Assembly: GCA_947652605.1 (NCBI GenBank)
Contig: OX393580.1
Location: 20,542,159 to 20,606,158 of the forward strand
Source: Elmis aenea
Lineage: Eukaryota; Arthropoda; Insecta; Coleoptera; Elmidae
Direction: 5' to 3'
DNA length: 64,000 bases
How positions within the stretch are numbered: the first letter of the stretch is position 1; every line of letters starts with the position of its first letter. The translations under genes were made by a program, and so were the position numbers. The notes below the pieces were generated by a model. That model did not search any database. It was not told the origin of the DNA and saw only the letters and a program-made list of their open reading frames with translations. Positions 22,824 to 35,693 of the stretch are shown one piece after another.

Positions 22824-25800
22824 CATAATGATATCAAACTTACAAAGTTTTTGAAGTCTACCTTTATTATTTATAACGTCAAAAGCCTCGCAAAACCATC
22901 ATACATCATTTTAATTACATTAATCCGCTTTAATGATACATGAAAATTGTGAAACTCACAAAAAGTAGATTGGGTGTTGTAAAACTATTGTTTAGATATT
23001 TTAAGTCCGGTTCTGTATTACAAAAATTCGTTATCTGTGACACGGTGTGTTATTTGATGTATTCAATATAAAACGAAACGAGATAGAACCACTAAACTCA
23101 GTTTATAGACGTTGCAACATCCGTTATTCTTACAATGTTGCTTTGAAACCACATTGAATCTTGCACCATTTTGCAACTTCGACACATTTTATATGCACCT
23201 GGTTTTTTAGCTCTATTTACGTGAAAATTCGGTACTGCATTGGTTTTTGGGTTTTTCAATGAAATAATGCAATATTTTTATGTAAATTTGCTATAAGAAA
23301 ACTTCCTGGGATCTATAAATAGCAGTCAAGCCTGGATAATGGAGAAGAATGATCATTTTTATGTGTATAGAGTTTTGTGGTCGATTATGTCGACTCGAAT
23401 AGAGAATCAAAGCTCAGTTTTATTATATTTTTGCTTATCCGAAATTTCGCGGTCATTGGGCAAGTTTTTACTCTCTGTAAAGTCGAATTTTAACTTTTAA
23501 AAAAGCATGAAATCGAACAGATGAAGAGACCAGCCTAGAGCAACTTTTTGACTGGAGCATTAACTTATAAAATGAAGTTTATTTTACATAACATTGAAAC
23601 AAGCAGATAATTTAAGAGTTTTATATTCAGTTTAGTTTAAAAATATTTGAAACGTCCTATATCTTCCAGCATTTACATCACACTAGTGTACCCAAATAGT
23701 TATTTGTTTGCTTAAGAAAACCAACCAATCGATTTGATTCAATGTAAGTCGTATTAACCTATTGGAAATCGATAAGGAGGCCTTGTTTTTGTGGTTTATA
23801 GTCAATAAAAAAACCTCCTGCTTTAGTGTCAATAGTATCAAACTGCTAAAAACGAATCGATTCATTACAAAGAATTGGGTTGACGTAGCCAGGCCCAAAT
23901 GACTTGTTTACTTATTCGAGTGTAAATGAACGATTTGATAATAAATAGCTATTTTCTGAGCAAAATTTTAGCGAAATTTGACACTGATAAGTTATATTTA
24001 AGTGGTGGAAATTGGCCAAGTTTGTGTATATCAGGTTATTAATGATAGAGATAGATTAAAAGACAATAATAAAAAAGTTCGCATAGCTCCATTTTTAAGT
24101 AATTTTAACAAATAAAAAATACGTACTATAATATCTTGGAATTATTACATCTACAATAAAAGTATAAATTTAAAGTACCTATAGACATTTTGGTACTTTA
24201 CCCATGTATTCCCAATATAAAACAGTTAATTAAAGTAATGAATGAGATGGGTTAATTAAAATTACAACACCAAAAAACCTTTGAATATAATCAATTTTTA
24301 AAAATGTTTCTAATCTGTTGCGGTACTCCAGCCTTTTTTATACCATCCGTTCATTTTAATTATAGAATAAAAGTAGAATTTATAATCCTAATATTCTTAC
24401 GGTTCTTACGAGTACCTCTGACATTTTTAAACCAGAAAAAAAAACATTGAGACAGTTTGAACATAATTTTGCGTTCCCTGCTTGCTGTTATTTTAATCTT
24501 AACAGTTCGTTGTTTTTGCACTTTGGCCTTCTTATCCTGCATAATTACTAAAGTTTTTAATATTGTTGTTCCTCCCACGCCAATCTTTTTGCAACAATTT
24601 ATATACGCTTAACTTGCCAAGACAGTCAAATGAAAACATCGAACGAGTATAATATGCCCTTAGCGTTTCAGTGCTGCAATATTAGAATATTTTACCACAA
24701 AAATCATTAACTTCGCATTTGGGATGATGGTTTCTGTTTTCTTTTACTACTATGTTAGAAAACATTTCCATACATTACCAAAGTACTAGAGTATTTCCCA
24801 CAAAATTGCCTCGTCGTTAACAGCTTTTATGCTTTATAAATATGGATAAACTAAAGTTTTATTCATTTCACGATAATGTTCGAATGCCATGGCACTGACA
24901 AAGATTAGTGCTTAAAAATTGATTTTTTTCGACAGTAATAAATAATGATACAGCCTCAGTTGTCCAAAAATTTTGAAATAGTTCTTTAACTATATGCATC
25001 TGTTTAAGAAAATATGTTGGGGTTACTATCGCATTAACCACTTCTACTTTTCTCCCTTTTTGGATTTCCCTTTGTCCAAATTAAGGTGTTTCTTAAGCTG
25101 TTAAATATTCCTTTAACTTTTCCAGTTCTTTGATTTATTTCCATGCCTATCCATCGATTTCTTTTAAGGATTTCTTTTAAAAGTTAAAGTCCTTGACCTA
25201 TTTAACTTCTTGTTGTTTTCATTTCTTTCTTAATGGTATTTTACAAAATTATTGTGCGAAAATTTCACTTACTTTCAACCTAAAAAAAAACTTTATTTAC
25301 AGCAAGTTGTAAAATAATTTAACTATAAAAATGCGAAATATACGAATGAAGGCAGTGTTCATTGTACGATTCTTTTTTTGTTCATATTTGCGGGTATTTA
25401 CTGACAGTTTTTCTACTAATGGTATTGCTTAACATTTATATATACTTTTGATTGGGTTATTTCGTTAAATTAATTTTTATTATGTATTCCTGAGGTGGTT
25501 TGAAACCCCCAGTGCAAAATATTTCTGAACTGTACACCGATACATGGGTTTTAAAGCGTATCATTGTATTTACAAAAAATGATTCGACTTTTCCAGGTGT
25601 AAATGTATTCTTCACACACCAGTAAACCCTGTCGATACACAAATACAAGTAGACAGGGTATCCACGCTACAACAGATACGGATATGTTTGATATTTTATC
25701 TGCATTTGCGGCGTATAATATTCTTTGGAACTCTCTTGCGAACGCGTCGCAAAAGCAGAACCTTCACGAAAAAGTAGATTTTAAATGGATAATTTATACC

Positions 25801-26016
25801 ACGATTTCTTCATGTGCATATTTTTGATGAATGGCTTTTAGAATTGCATTAAAGCTGTGTGCATCACGGCTACCATCTGCAACGGCTGCAAATATCCTAA
25901 TTCTAGTTCTAGACAGTGAAGTAGTGATATTTAAATAAATTCGAAGTTTATTTTCCTGAAAACGAATATGCGTTTAAAAGAAAACGTATTAATCTTGTAA
26001 TCAGGTGGATTTAAAG
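22824..26016. other. Transposon-poor AT-rich DNA
   Basis: No recognisable repeat ends or tandem arrays. Open frames at 23683-23898, 24360-24578 and 25457-25827 show no motif. TATAAATAG occurs near 23316 but cannot be supported as a promoter. Confidence 0.4.
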
Positions 26017-26068
26017 ATGTCGCAGATCAAATTTGGATTGAAGTGGCATTACTGTTATAACCTGATAG
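26017..26068 (+). CDS. Candidate first coding exon, BTB-like start (weak)
   Basis: An ATG at 26017 opens MSQIKFGLKWHYCYNLIG and reaches a GT donor-like site (GATAG|GTAATA) at 26068/26069, leaving phase 1. Insect BTB transcription factors commonly begin with M-x-Q-x-(F/Y)-C-L-(R/K)-W-N-N-x-x-x-N-L-x-G, and the match covers F, L, K, W, N-L and a G at the splice point. One residue is missing between W and NL, and the usual Cys after the aromatic is Gly. Without splicing, the frame stops after three more codons. A plausible AG acceptor (AATCAG|GTGG) lies 14 bp upstream. It lies in the transposon-poor stretch, which would suit a long first intron. It could equally be chance; transcript data are needed to decide. 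Confidence 0.2.
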
Positions 26069-28200
26069 GTAATATATAAACCGAGTTTGGTAGACAGACG
26101 TCCTAAAAAAACTCATCCATTTTAGAACACAGTGTAGTGTCACGTTATATCGTATACCTGTTCGCTGTTCGCTGTTCATTATTCATTTTTTGATGCACTA
26201 TAAAGTTTACTTTGAATTCTGTGGTAAAATTGATAGCAACCTGCTTTAACAGTTTTAGAGGTAAGATTATAAGGTGTTGCCAAACGTGATTTAAACTTTG
26301 TAGATTTAATAAAATAAAATTATAGTATTTTGAACATTAGCCCAAAGTTATTTCTTATATTTAAGTCAAGAATCTTTTGTATTAGTAAGTAAACTATAAA
26401 GTTGTAATCAAAATAAAAATGTCCTGTTTATTTATAAGCTACGTACCTTGCTTGTACAATTGACTTGAAAATGTGTATTCAATAAAAATTTCTGCTTTGA
26501 AACCCTTATAAGTGGTTTTATTCAAAAAAAGGGCAGCTTTTGCGTGTTTCTGATTTAAACCGAGTGATTTGTAAATTTTTATTCAAAGAAAAAAGAACAC
26601 AAACTCAATCATATTCAAACATAATGCACGTTACGAAGTTTGTGTTATACGTTTGAGTGACTTGAGTGTGCTGGTGAATATTACCGATACAAATTCAATA
26701 AACAAGCTTCCATTTATTAATTCATTATCCTTTATTTGAAATACGCAGTAAATATTTTAGGTTTCCGAGCGGACAAGTAAATTCTTAAGAACATTTTTAC
26801 TGCATTCAAGTCAGGCACAGCTTTTCAAACAGAATGTGAATAACTGCCCATATTCCTAAAAGTGTCTTCCGTTATTGAAGGCATTAATTTAGTCGAAGAA
26901 CTATTTTCTTAAAAAAGCTTTTACGACGCTGAAATAAGCGTTGGTAACCGTGCTATATTATGCTAAAAACTCCAATATAGGGCACCTCGCGATTATAAAA
27001 TAGGGTATGTTATAAAGCGACGCTGATGTGTGTAAAATAAGATCAGGGGCCGCATGAGTTGATAAATATTTCAAAACTATAACACATAGGTCGAGATGAT
27101 ATGTTTCATCCATTATTCATTTTAACTTTACACTCAAACACGTCTGGTTTTTGTTTTATTTGTTGAAAAACAAAAGCCAGACAACAAGTATCAGACAAAC
27201 AAAAGCCACTCAATAAACAAGTCAACAACGAAACAAATGCAAGTTTCATTTGAACTTTTTTTTTTGTAAATTCGTCTCCTAATTTTTCAAGTTTATTTAC
27301 ATAATAATTGTAATATTTTGGATTAAATATTCAACTCAAATTAATATTTTGACGTAAACTGAACATGCTAGTCAGTAACGCGTAGAATCAAAGACAAAAA
27401 GTTATAAAAACGTAATCTCGCTGACAAACAGAAGCAATCTGCTATAAAAAAAACATCTTAAGGCTTATTAGCTTTCAATGACATTTTATTTGCTTCACTG
27501 GCGTTGTAAAAAAAAATCCCATGATATAATTCATCGCGAAATTTTCCACAATTTCAAACATTTCTTACGCTTCTGTGCTCCTGAAATAACATTTTAAAGT
27601 CACAGTTGATCTTGAAATGTGCTCTGGAGTTGTTCTAAGTCGTGAAAATTAAATAATGTTTTGACGTTGGTTGTCTGAGATTACAACAAAATAGGCCTCG
27701 AACAACGTGTTATATCTTGGGGCTTTAAAAGGAAAATCGTGGAACATTTAATGGCTAGATGACACTAACTAATTAAATATTTCACACTGTAACGCCTTAT
27801 TCACAATCTTATTAGCCGCGAATAATGACGGCTTCTTGTACGTAATTTGTTTAATGAAAAGTCGACTTGATAATAGAGACTACTGAATATTCATTTACAA
27901 AAAATGCTTGAATAGTTTACAGAAGCCAAGAGAGATTTTTTACGAAATTTTCAGAACAATCGAATTTAAAATTTTTCAAAAACAACAGTTACATTTCGAA
28001 GTGTGTCCACAAAGCTTAAGGTACCGTAACATAAAGTTAAGTTGACTAATTTAAAACAAATCTTATGTGTCTTGCTAAGGATCGAAGTTTTTTTTTTATG
28101 TAATATTTTTATACACCATAAAATTTTCTAAAAGTAAAATGCAATAGCTTCAGCAAATAAAAATAACTATGCAATTTAGTTATAACTAACTTATTGCAAA
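26069..28200. other. Transposon-poor AT-rich DNA
   Basis: No repeat ends, tandem arrays or convincing coding sequence. Confidence 0.4.
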
Positions 28201-28204
28201 AGTA

Positions 28205-28700
28205 ACCCCAAATGAGTAAAGTTGTGTTTTAAAATTCAAAGTTGGCATACAATTTGAAAACCCTGTATACGATGAAAATATTTTCAAAAGCTTTATATGT
28301 AGCTTAAGAAAGGTACTTTCTGACGCTGTGTTTTTTATTATTTTACCCTAATTAACGAAGCAGATCCAAATGTTTCATAAATGTTTCTTATTACCAATAA
28401 AATTTGGTGGAGGTGTAGGTTCATAGATAAAACCCATATAAAAGCAAATAACTTAAAAGTTGTGCAATTTAACCATAGTTAATTTTTAACATAATGTAAT
28501 AATATAGGTGTAGCATTAAAAATGTTCAAAATTGTTGTCAACTTTAAACTTGAAAATTTTCAACGCTTTGTGGTAGCCTGCATAAAGTCCTTTGTAATGA
28601 GGTATTTTTTATAATTTTAACCCAATTAATTAAAATCGGAGGTAGTACCTTTAAATAAACATTTCCAACAAAGTAGCAATCTTAATAATATTAAACACGA
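28205..28700 (+). repeat. Two diverged units of a ~300 bp tandem repeat
   Basis: Blocks occur in the same order in both halves: AAAATTCAAAGTTG / AAAATTGTTGTCAAC, then TGTAGCTTAAGAAAG / GTAGCCTGCATAAAG, then ATTTTACCCTAATTAA / ATTTTAACCCAATTAA. Divergence is high, so limits are approximate. Confidence 0.4.
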
Positions 28701-31470
28701 TTTTACTAAAAGATAAAAGTCTATTTGCAGGAGATTTATGATAATAAAAGAGGTGATTTTTATTTAAAACTGTTTATAAGCTTGCTTTAGAACTTCAACC
28801 AGATATTTTTGAAATTCAAAGCAAATTTTTTTTTTCCTAATCCTTTTGTACCTTCCGGTGTCGACGTATGTTTTGTTAGTTCGTCTTGATTATATTTCTC
28901 ATCCTTTTCTTTTAGTTGACTAACAGTGACATAGCTTTTAAGCTGACCGCTCTCTCTTTTTTTTAGTAATATTAAAAATATAATTCAGGTATTTCTTATA
29001 CACTAAACGCTATTAATTTTTTTCATGACACTCATTTTAGTTGTGCTTATCCATCCACTTTTTTTGCTAACACAAGCACTGATATACTAGTTTTATATCC
29101 AATATGTTTTTGTATAAGTGTAGTATATATGATAATCGAAATTGAGTTTCCGTTTTTCATACCGACCGAGTTTGTTTTGAAACTGAAGTTTTATTTTATA
29201 TCTAATACCCGTGAGAAATATAACAGCAATATTGCTACAGCCTTTTGAAGCGTTTTATAAACTTTAGTCCGGCGACTACAGAACAGATACAGAAAAATCT
29301 TCTTCCTAGATTTTGGTTGTAAATATTTTATGATGACTTTTTAAGATTAAAAAATGTCCGAAAATATGTTTAAAGCTATGTGTTTATTTTTTGTAAATCT
29401 TTTGTATAGCTGCTAAAATCATGTCAAATAAATTATCCATGTAAAAGCATAATGTAAAATATAGTCAAGAAAACAAGACATAATATATGAACATCAAAAC
29501 ATCGTCTGGGACAAGAAAATGCAGTTCCTGAGTTCTCTCCTCCTTGCGCCAACTTTTCAATTTGACGAATGAAAAATGTCATTTTGCTTTTAACCATCTT
29601 AAAAGAATTTTAAATTTTAATTTTCAGTTTTCAGTTTTGTAAATACAATACTTTTCACGGTAGTATGAAATTTGGTGCAAAATCAAAATCACATATTTTG
29701 TGGCAAGAAAAAAGTGGCTCCAACATTCAAAACATGGCCCTGTTATTCAGAAGATATATTTTTTATGCTAATAGAGCTCAAGCATGTGAAAACTCATGAT
29801 GTACAATAAGCAAAAAACAATTTCATGTACCTAACTTTAAAGTTTGAAATTTTAAAACGTTTATTTTTAGTTTTCCAAAAATGTAGAGTATAAATTTAGA
29901 GCTACCTCCTTTTTGCAGCTTCCCTTCAATTTTAATATTTTTTTGTTTCTAGGCCTTTTGAGTTACCACAACCTGATCAATATATCAAAATTTTTTAGAA
30001 ATTTTTGTGAAAGCGCCAGATAAATCAATTATTAAATAATTAAACAGCAAAATAAAATTAATTTTAGGATATATTTCTTGACATTGACAATGCTGATATT
30101 TAAAGGTAAAAATACTTTAATATGTGGCTTTGGCTAGCCTTCCAAAAAAATTTTGTGCTAACTTGATCCTTTATGTTACAATAATGCCAGTGTAATAACT
30201 TTCTTTGTTACAAGTATATCACCAGTATTTAAATTAACTTCATGATGAACTAAGCCCTTAATTTACATTTTTAATAAACCCTGTTCCAGTATACAGATCT
30301 GACGGATAAACTGGTAATGAAAAGGTTTTACTAGAACATCTAAAAAAAAATATTATTAAAAATTTTAACGGTGTACATTTTTCATAAAACGATTCTACTA
30401 AACTTGGATTCGCTCATACATAAATTATTTTCCACCTGCATCCTTGTATGATTCGTAGCTTTTGGCTTATCTTTGAAAAGGAAACGCCGTTTCCTGTAAA
30501 TATGGCATTACAAGAGAGTTATGCTGTGCATACAATGTTACGAGTATGTCACTTTTGTTTTCATACACCATGGACAAATCTAGGTCGTTGTATTATGTTT
30601 TGTAATAAAAGCACTCCAACTAGCAAGTTACAAACAAATTTCTACATTGTAAAGTTGTAAATTATCATATTGTATTTTCTTATTGTAAGTTTTTGGCTAA
30701 TGAAAATAAATACTTAAATCATTATATCTTAAGATAGTAAAAGTCTGTTGTATTAAACCATTATGCTTTCTTACAACAAATTTTAATATTATAAACTACA
30801 AATCAAGGTTCTTTTTTGAATTTTTGCATCTAGACTCTATACAACTAATAAAAAATTCTTTAGTTCGCCTGCGAACAATTTTAAAGTAATATTAAATATT
30901 CTATACAAAATGATCCCTTAAAAAACTTATTAATCCACTTGTATTATTTTCTTCTGAAACTGCGTTCATTACAAAGATTAGAACTTTTTCAGGTAGTAAC
31001 TATAAACTTCTGAAGCAGTTATTAAATTTTTTGTTCAAAACTCTATAAAATTTAAATACTACATGTAGCAGTCTTTGTGGAAAGCTAAACTTCCAGCTAA
31101 TGTAAGTTAATGCTTGGATACATCCTGAGGGGAAATAGCTGCAAACTAGCTAAGCAACTTTAGTTATAATTTACTAAAAATTCGCTCTTAATAATTCCAG
31201 ATGAAAACAATGCTAATTAGGCTCGGTGATTTCGCAAGCCACACTGGCACAAACTCAAGTTACAACTTGACTAATTTTGCAATAACAAATGGTTAAGGGC
31301 GCAATGCGGAACTATGCACTAATGAACTGGTCAAATTAAACCCAAAAATTAAATTTGCAATTTGACCGTTTATTATAAAAGTGATGTATTTCCATTATCC
31401 TTTGTTTCAATATATTTAAAACTACTGATAAATTTTACCAAGTTTGTCCGTGTTTCCATAAATTTAAATA
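28701..31470. other. Transposon-poor AT-rich DNA
   Basis: I see no terminal repeats, arrays or motifs. The open frame at 30448-30660 has no recognisable family. Confidence 0.4.
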
Positions 31471-31725
31471 TACAGGGTGTACCAGTTATCGTAAACAGCA
31501 TGGGGATCTTGTTAACAGTAAGAGATACAAAGTTGGTTGAATGAGTAAAAATTTGAAATCATACTCAAAATGTTTTTGGACATTAAAAAGAATTTTTTTT
31601 CTTATTTCATTGATGTATGGGTTGTTAGGTTTATCTTTAAAAAAAAGTAAGTTATTACAATATTATTGTATTTATTAAGTTTAATCAAAGTGGCCATTGA
31701 AAAACGTGTGGATAAAAAAACTGTA
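31471..31725. mobile_element. Solo left arm with a core shared with the 19.7-22.8 kb fold-back
   Basis: It begins TACAGGGTGTACCAGTTATC and continues with GGGGATCTTGTTAACAG, an end different from the 19691 element. From about 31600, TTTCATTGATGTATGGGTTG and TAAGTTTAATCAAAGT repeat the core at 21730-21830. No right arm is present. Confidence 0.55.
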
Positions 31726-32338
31726 AATTGTCAACAAATAAAAAGTTCACACTAAATTATATGTAAATTTCTTTTCATTATTTTTTTCCAAAACTAAACC
31801 TACACCACTTTCATAATCAAGGGTTTATAAAAGCTAGTAATTATTATTAAACTAGTCATATTGACGATTTAAAAATTTTAGAGTTGTGCCACTTATATTT
31901 ATATGCAACACACGCCACATTTTTGTGACAATCTCCACCAGCAATTTGATTAAAAATTTACTGCACCATACGTGACACTATTAAATTCTTATTGCCATAC
32001 ACCTATAAAATTTAAGATGAGAAATACGTGTTATAGTTTTTTTTTAAGGTTAATTTACTGCTAATTTCACGGTATAACAGCAAATAAATCAGAAAGCGAT
32101 CGTCTTTTTTTAAAGACTCGTCATAAATGACGGTATAAAGCAGATGAAATTACATCTAAGTAAATTTTTTTTGTTATCGGTAACAAAGCGTTTGTTTATT
32201 TTGGTTTCGTGTTAAAAGGTTTTCCAACCCAAGGCTAATTTTAATTTCCAGTAATTGATTTTAAGCGTTTGATCTGTAACAATACTAACTAATTTCATCG
32301 GGAGAATTGGTTGTAAATAATTCGTGGGGTTTTGTTAT
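31726..32338. other. Unassigned AT-rich DNA
   Basis: No recognisable features. Confidence 0.4.
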
Positions 32339-32452
32339 CGAAGGAGCAGTGATGTGATATGACGGTCATTTAAGATTGTGACGAATGACTGGTCATGACC
32401 GGTCATATGACCGTCATATAATTATTTTTATAACAATGGTATAAAATTAACA

Positions 32453-33201
32453 TACAGTGTGTCCAAAAGGTATGGAATATGCTATATATCTCAGTAAATA
32501 TCCACTTTAGGGAAGAATATTTTGAATAAAAGTTGTTTGGTACTTAGTTTTCTACCATAAGACAAAATTTAAATATATTTTTTTCGAATAACAAAAGCGC
32601 AATGAAAAACAATTTAATTTTTTAAAATGACAAGGTACCCCTATATTATACTCATTTGATAGAGCATTTATTTCTCTTTTCAATGATGGGGTCACCTTAA
32701 AAATTAATTTTATGCTAAGGGGTCGAAGAATATCAAAAATTTAAAACATCGTATTAGAGAAATTACACCTGAAATGGTTAAGAATGTTATAAACGGATTT
32801 AAAAACCGAGTTCGTCATTACCAAGCTGTAAATGGTTCACAGTTTGAACACTTATTGTAGATTTCGTCAAAAAAAATTAGTTCTTGTGATGTTTTTGTTA
32901 GAAATAAATACTAATCAATTAAAATAATTTTTGCGTTTTTCTCAAAAAGTTGCTTAAGTAAGGGTACTAAAGTTTTGCATAATTGAAAAGAGAAAAAAAT
33001 TCTCTATCAAATGAGTATAATATAGGGGTATCTTGTTATTTAAAAAAAAAATCAATTGTTTTTCATTGCGCTTTTGTTATTCGAAAAAATATATTTAAAT
33101 TTGGTCTTATGGTGGAAAACTAAGTACCAAACAACTTTTATTCAAATCATTTTTCCCTAAAGTGATATATAGCATATTCCATACCTTTTGAACACACTGT
33201 A
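32453..33201. mobile_element. TACAGTGTGTCC fold-back, copy 2, nested in a hAT
   Basis: TACAGTGTGTCCAAAAGG at the left and TTTTGAACACACTGTA at the right; the arms match copy 1 at 19996-20669 (AAGGTACCCCTATATTAT, TTCGAATAACAAAAGCGC in both). It is longer than copy 1 because of extra sequence near 32835-32910. Confidence 0.85.
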
Positions 33202-33359
33202 CATGTAAGTATCAATGTCTCTATCTGGGTATTGTATTCCTGCAGAGAAGGCTCTAGAAGTCCACGGGAGTTGGTGATTTTGGACTACTTATGCTGAGAG
33301 CTAAAATGTTTTTAATAAGATTTTTATTTCCGTTTCAACTTTAATTTTACATGCTCTGG

Positions 33360-33500
33360 GCATTACTTGCATGTTGTAATTAAATGTTCTGCCATTCTAG
33401 TGGCATGTAAAGCGTATCTCTTTTTACAAAATTGGCAACCATAAATAGCTATCTTCTTTTGCTGCGAACTTGCAGGATAACGTACAAAAAAGTAAAATAC
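33360..33500 (-). pseudogene. BED-type zinc finger of a hAT transposase, remnant
   Basis: On the minus strand the reading CQFCKKRYALHATRMAEHL, followed by ITTC, gives a C-x2-C...H-x-x-R-M-x-x-H-L...C pattern. It is the typical BED zinc finger at the N-terminus of hAT transposases, where it binds the element's ends. A stop codon follows directly after ITTCK, and no catalytic or dimerisation domain is seen in the element. It is a decayed fragment. Confidence 0.6.
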
Positions 33501-33780
33501 CTTCCCTTTTCTCTTCATTGTGTTTACCAACTTTCGGAATACTTAATATAGTGGTACTTACATTTTTATTAACAACATTTCAATTATGAAAAACAAATCA
33601 AGTGACAACCACCGTGTAAACTAAAAACTGTCATTTTTGGAGATTAATAAAACTGTCATTTTGAAATTTGGAGGTTAGAATGGTCACGGTCACTTAAAAA
33701 CAATGTGACGTGACGTAATGACCGTTATGACAAACTGTCATGACGCGATCATATGACACACTCACATCACTGCGAAGGAG

Positions 33781-34693
33781 TAATTCATAAAATCTTAAAT
33801 TGTAAACGCATTTAGGAATGGTTTATAGAATGTTTAAGAAACAAAACGATTATAAGTTTAAGGGAAAGGTTCAACGGTATTGGATTGAATACATTTATTT
33901 GTTAATAAATTTTTTACGTTCTAATTAGAAATATTTTCTTTGTGTGAATATGCGCGTTCAATTTACAGGTTGTTTTGCTTTAACGACCGCTTTTAATCGT
34001 TTTAAATCGGTTTAAAAGCTCCATAATTGCACCCCCTTTATTGCTATCACACTAAATAATCGAATGTAAATACAGTATCCATATTAAATACCACAGGATA
34101 TTATTAAACTCGGTGTGTGCTAAACGAATTTCACAGCCACACGCGATTTATAATCGCCAATAACATCTCCTTCATGAAGCTTTCTATCAAAGCGCTCTGG
34201 TTGAATTTTCTGTTCCTTCGACATGCAATTACTAAATTATAAAAACAGGAAAACATTGCACTAAAAATATATTATTTATAACGCGAATTATACAACGGAA
34301 ATACGATATAAAATCATGCGATTCGATATGGAAAATCACAGGATACATAAATCATTTTTAGCAATAACAAAGTCTTTATATTTTTATTTACAAAGCGCAT
34401 GTGTGTGTGTTTATTTTCATGTTTATATAATTATTTTATTATGTGCCGATCAGTTTAAATATTAGACTCCTTGAAACTAAAATTCCAACTAAATAATTGC
34501 ATTAATATTTAGTTCCTCGTTAGTATAGGGTGGGGTTTCCCAAACTGGATTCCACGAAACCCAGGAGTTTTGCAAAACAATAGAAAATAAACGGTAAATT
34601 AATAAACTTAATATTAAAATTAATAAACGTAATCACTTGATAGTTTAATTCTAATATACAGTAAATCAATTTCGTTACTTACCTATCAGTTGC
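33781..34693. other. Unassigned AT-rich DNA
   Basis: No recognisable repeat ends or coding sequence; a short (GT)n run lies near 34400. Confidence 0.4.
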
Positions 34694-34927
34694 TAGAGTG
34701 ATCGCACCCAAAAGTGGACCGCGGATGCGCAAAGAGAGGGGATCGCGATTGATATTTAGACTTTTCTAAAAACGTTGACTTTTAGTGGACTTAATTTGAC
34801 TACTGTGATTTACAGGTTATTACCACGTTGCTGAGACAGGCCGATGTTTTTAGGTGGTGCAGTAATAAACGCTTTGGACCTGTTTTGGTTTCTGCGTCAC
34901 AGTCCACTTCTCGCTGCGACCACTCTA
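34694..34927. mobile_element. MITE with AAGTGGAC ends, copy 1
   Basis: TA-GAGTGATCGCACCC followed by AAAAGTGGACCGCG is mirrored by CAGTCCACTTCTCGCTGCGACCACTC-TA, seen here as two blocks CAGTCCACTT and GCGACCACTC. The interior (GCGCAAAGAGAGGG, TTTCTAAAAACGTTGAC, GTTTTGGTTT) is shared, in inverted orientation, with 41277-41481. About 234 bp, TA at both edges. Confidence 0.7.
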
Positions 34928-35027
34928 TCAGTGACTAAGAACGGAACGAACACGTAAACAAAATATCAAAATTAATCGCAATTTTAATAAGAACCAGAGC
35001 GGACGCAAAATAGTATATTTTACAACA

Positions 35028-35102
35028 AGAGATGAGTCCAGTTTTTTTCATGAGGTGAGATTTGCAAATCTCACGAACGAAAAAAACTGATATCATCTCG
35101 AG
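35028..35102. repeat. 75 bp hairpin
   Basis: GAGATGAGTCCAGTTTTTTT and AGGTGAGATTTG are mirrored by CAAATCTCACG and AAAAAAACTGATATCATCTC. The surrounding TATTTTACAAC/TTATACAAC hints that it is the tip of a larger decayed hairpin. Confidence 0.6.
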
Positions 35103-35693
35103 TCGTAAATGCTATTTATTATACAACATTAAAATTATATTATAGAACGAACGTTAATGTAAACGAACCAAATGACAATTATTATGAATAAAGTCTTAAT
35201 TAATCATTTCATTTCTATAGCGACTCCACCAAACTGACATTGACATAAATAAAATTATAATCTGCAAACGAAATAATTTTAATATAAAATGCTACATTAA
35301 AATTAAATTATTTGATTAGAATATTAACAAAATTTTAATTAATTATGAGTTTAAGCTTCAAAAATCGTAAATTTTACAAATTGATAATGACATTGACATT
35401 ATTTTCGCCACTAGAGACGAAAGTAAAACTTTCATGTGGAGTAGGCACTGAGAAAATGACAACTTTCATATACATGAGTAGAAAAACAAAATTTTTGTTT
35501 TGTTTAGGATTAAAAACGAAATAAATTATTAATTTATCTGTTTTAACTGAACTACAAACTAATCTAATTACCATTAGTGAATTATTCATTGCAATTTATA
35601 CTTTTTTCTTATTACAGAATCGCATATTAAGTTTTTTGATTATAAAAATAATTTTAAAACGACGCTCGCTGTACTATTAGATATACCGGGTGT
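35103..35693. other. Unassigned AT-rich DNA
   Basis: No repeat ends seen. The minus-strand open frame 35374-35589 has no recognisable motif. Confidence 0.35.

Larger units (their letters stand above)
32347..33772 (-). mobile_element. hAT element with BED zinc-finger relic
   Basis: The ends CAGTGATGTGATATGAC and GTGTGTCATATGATCGC in mirror (right end reads CTCACATCACTG) are flanked by an exact 8 bp duplication CGAAGGAG at 32339-32346 and 33773-33780. Subterminal repeats of TGACCGGTCAT/ATGACCGT type occur at both ends. A fold-back is nested at 32453-33201, and the rest holds a minus-strand zinc-finger remnant. Confidence 0.9.

Noticed and set aside
23310..23330. TATAAATAG motif as a core promoter
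   Set aside because: The motif is expected by chance in AT-rich DNA; no initiator, downstream element or coding start supports it. The same applies to the one near 37590.
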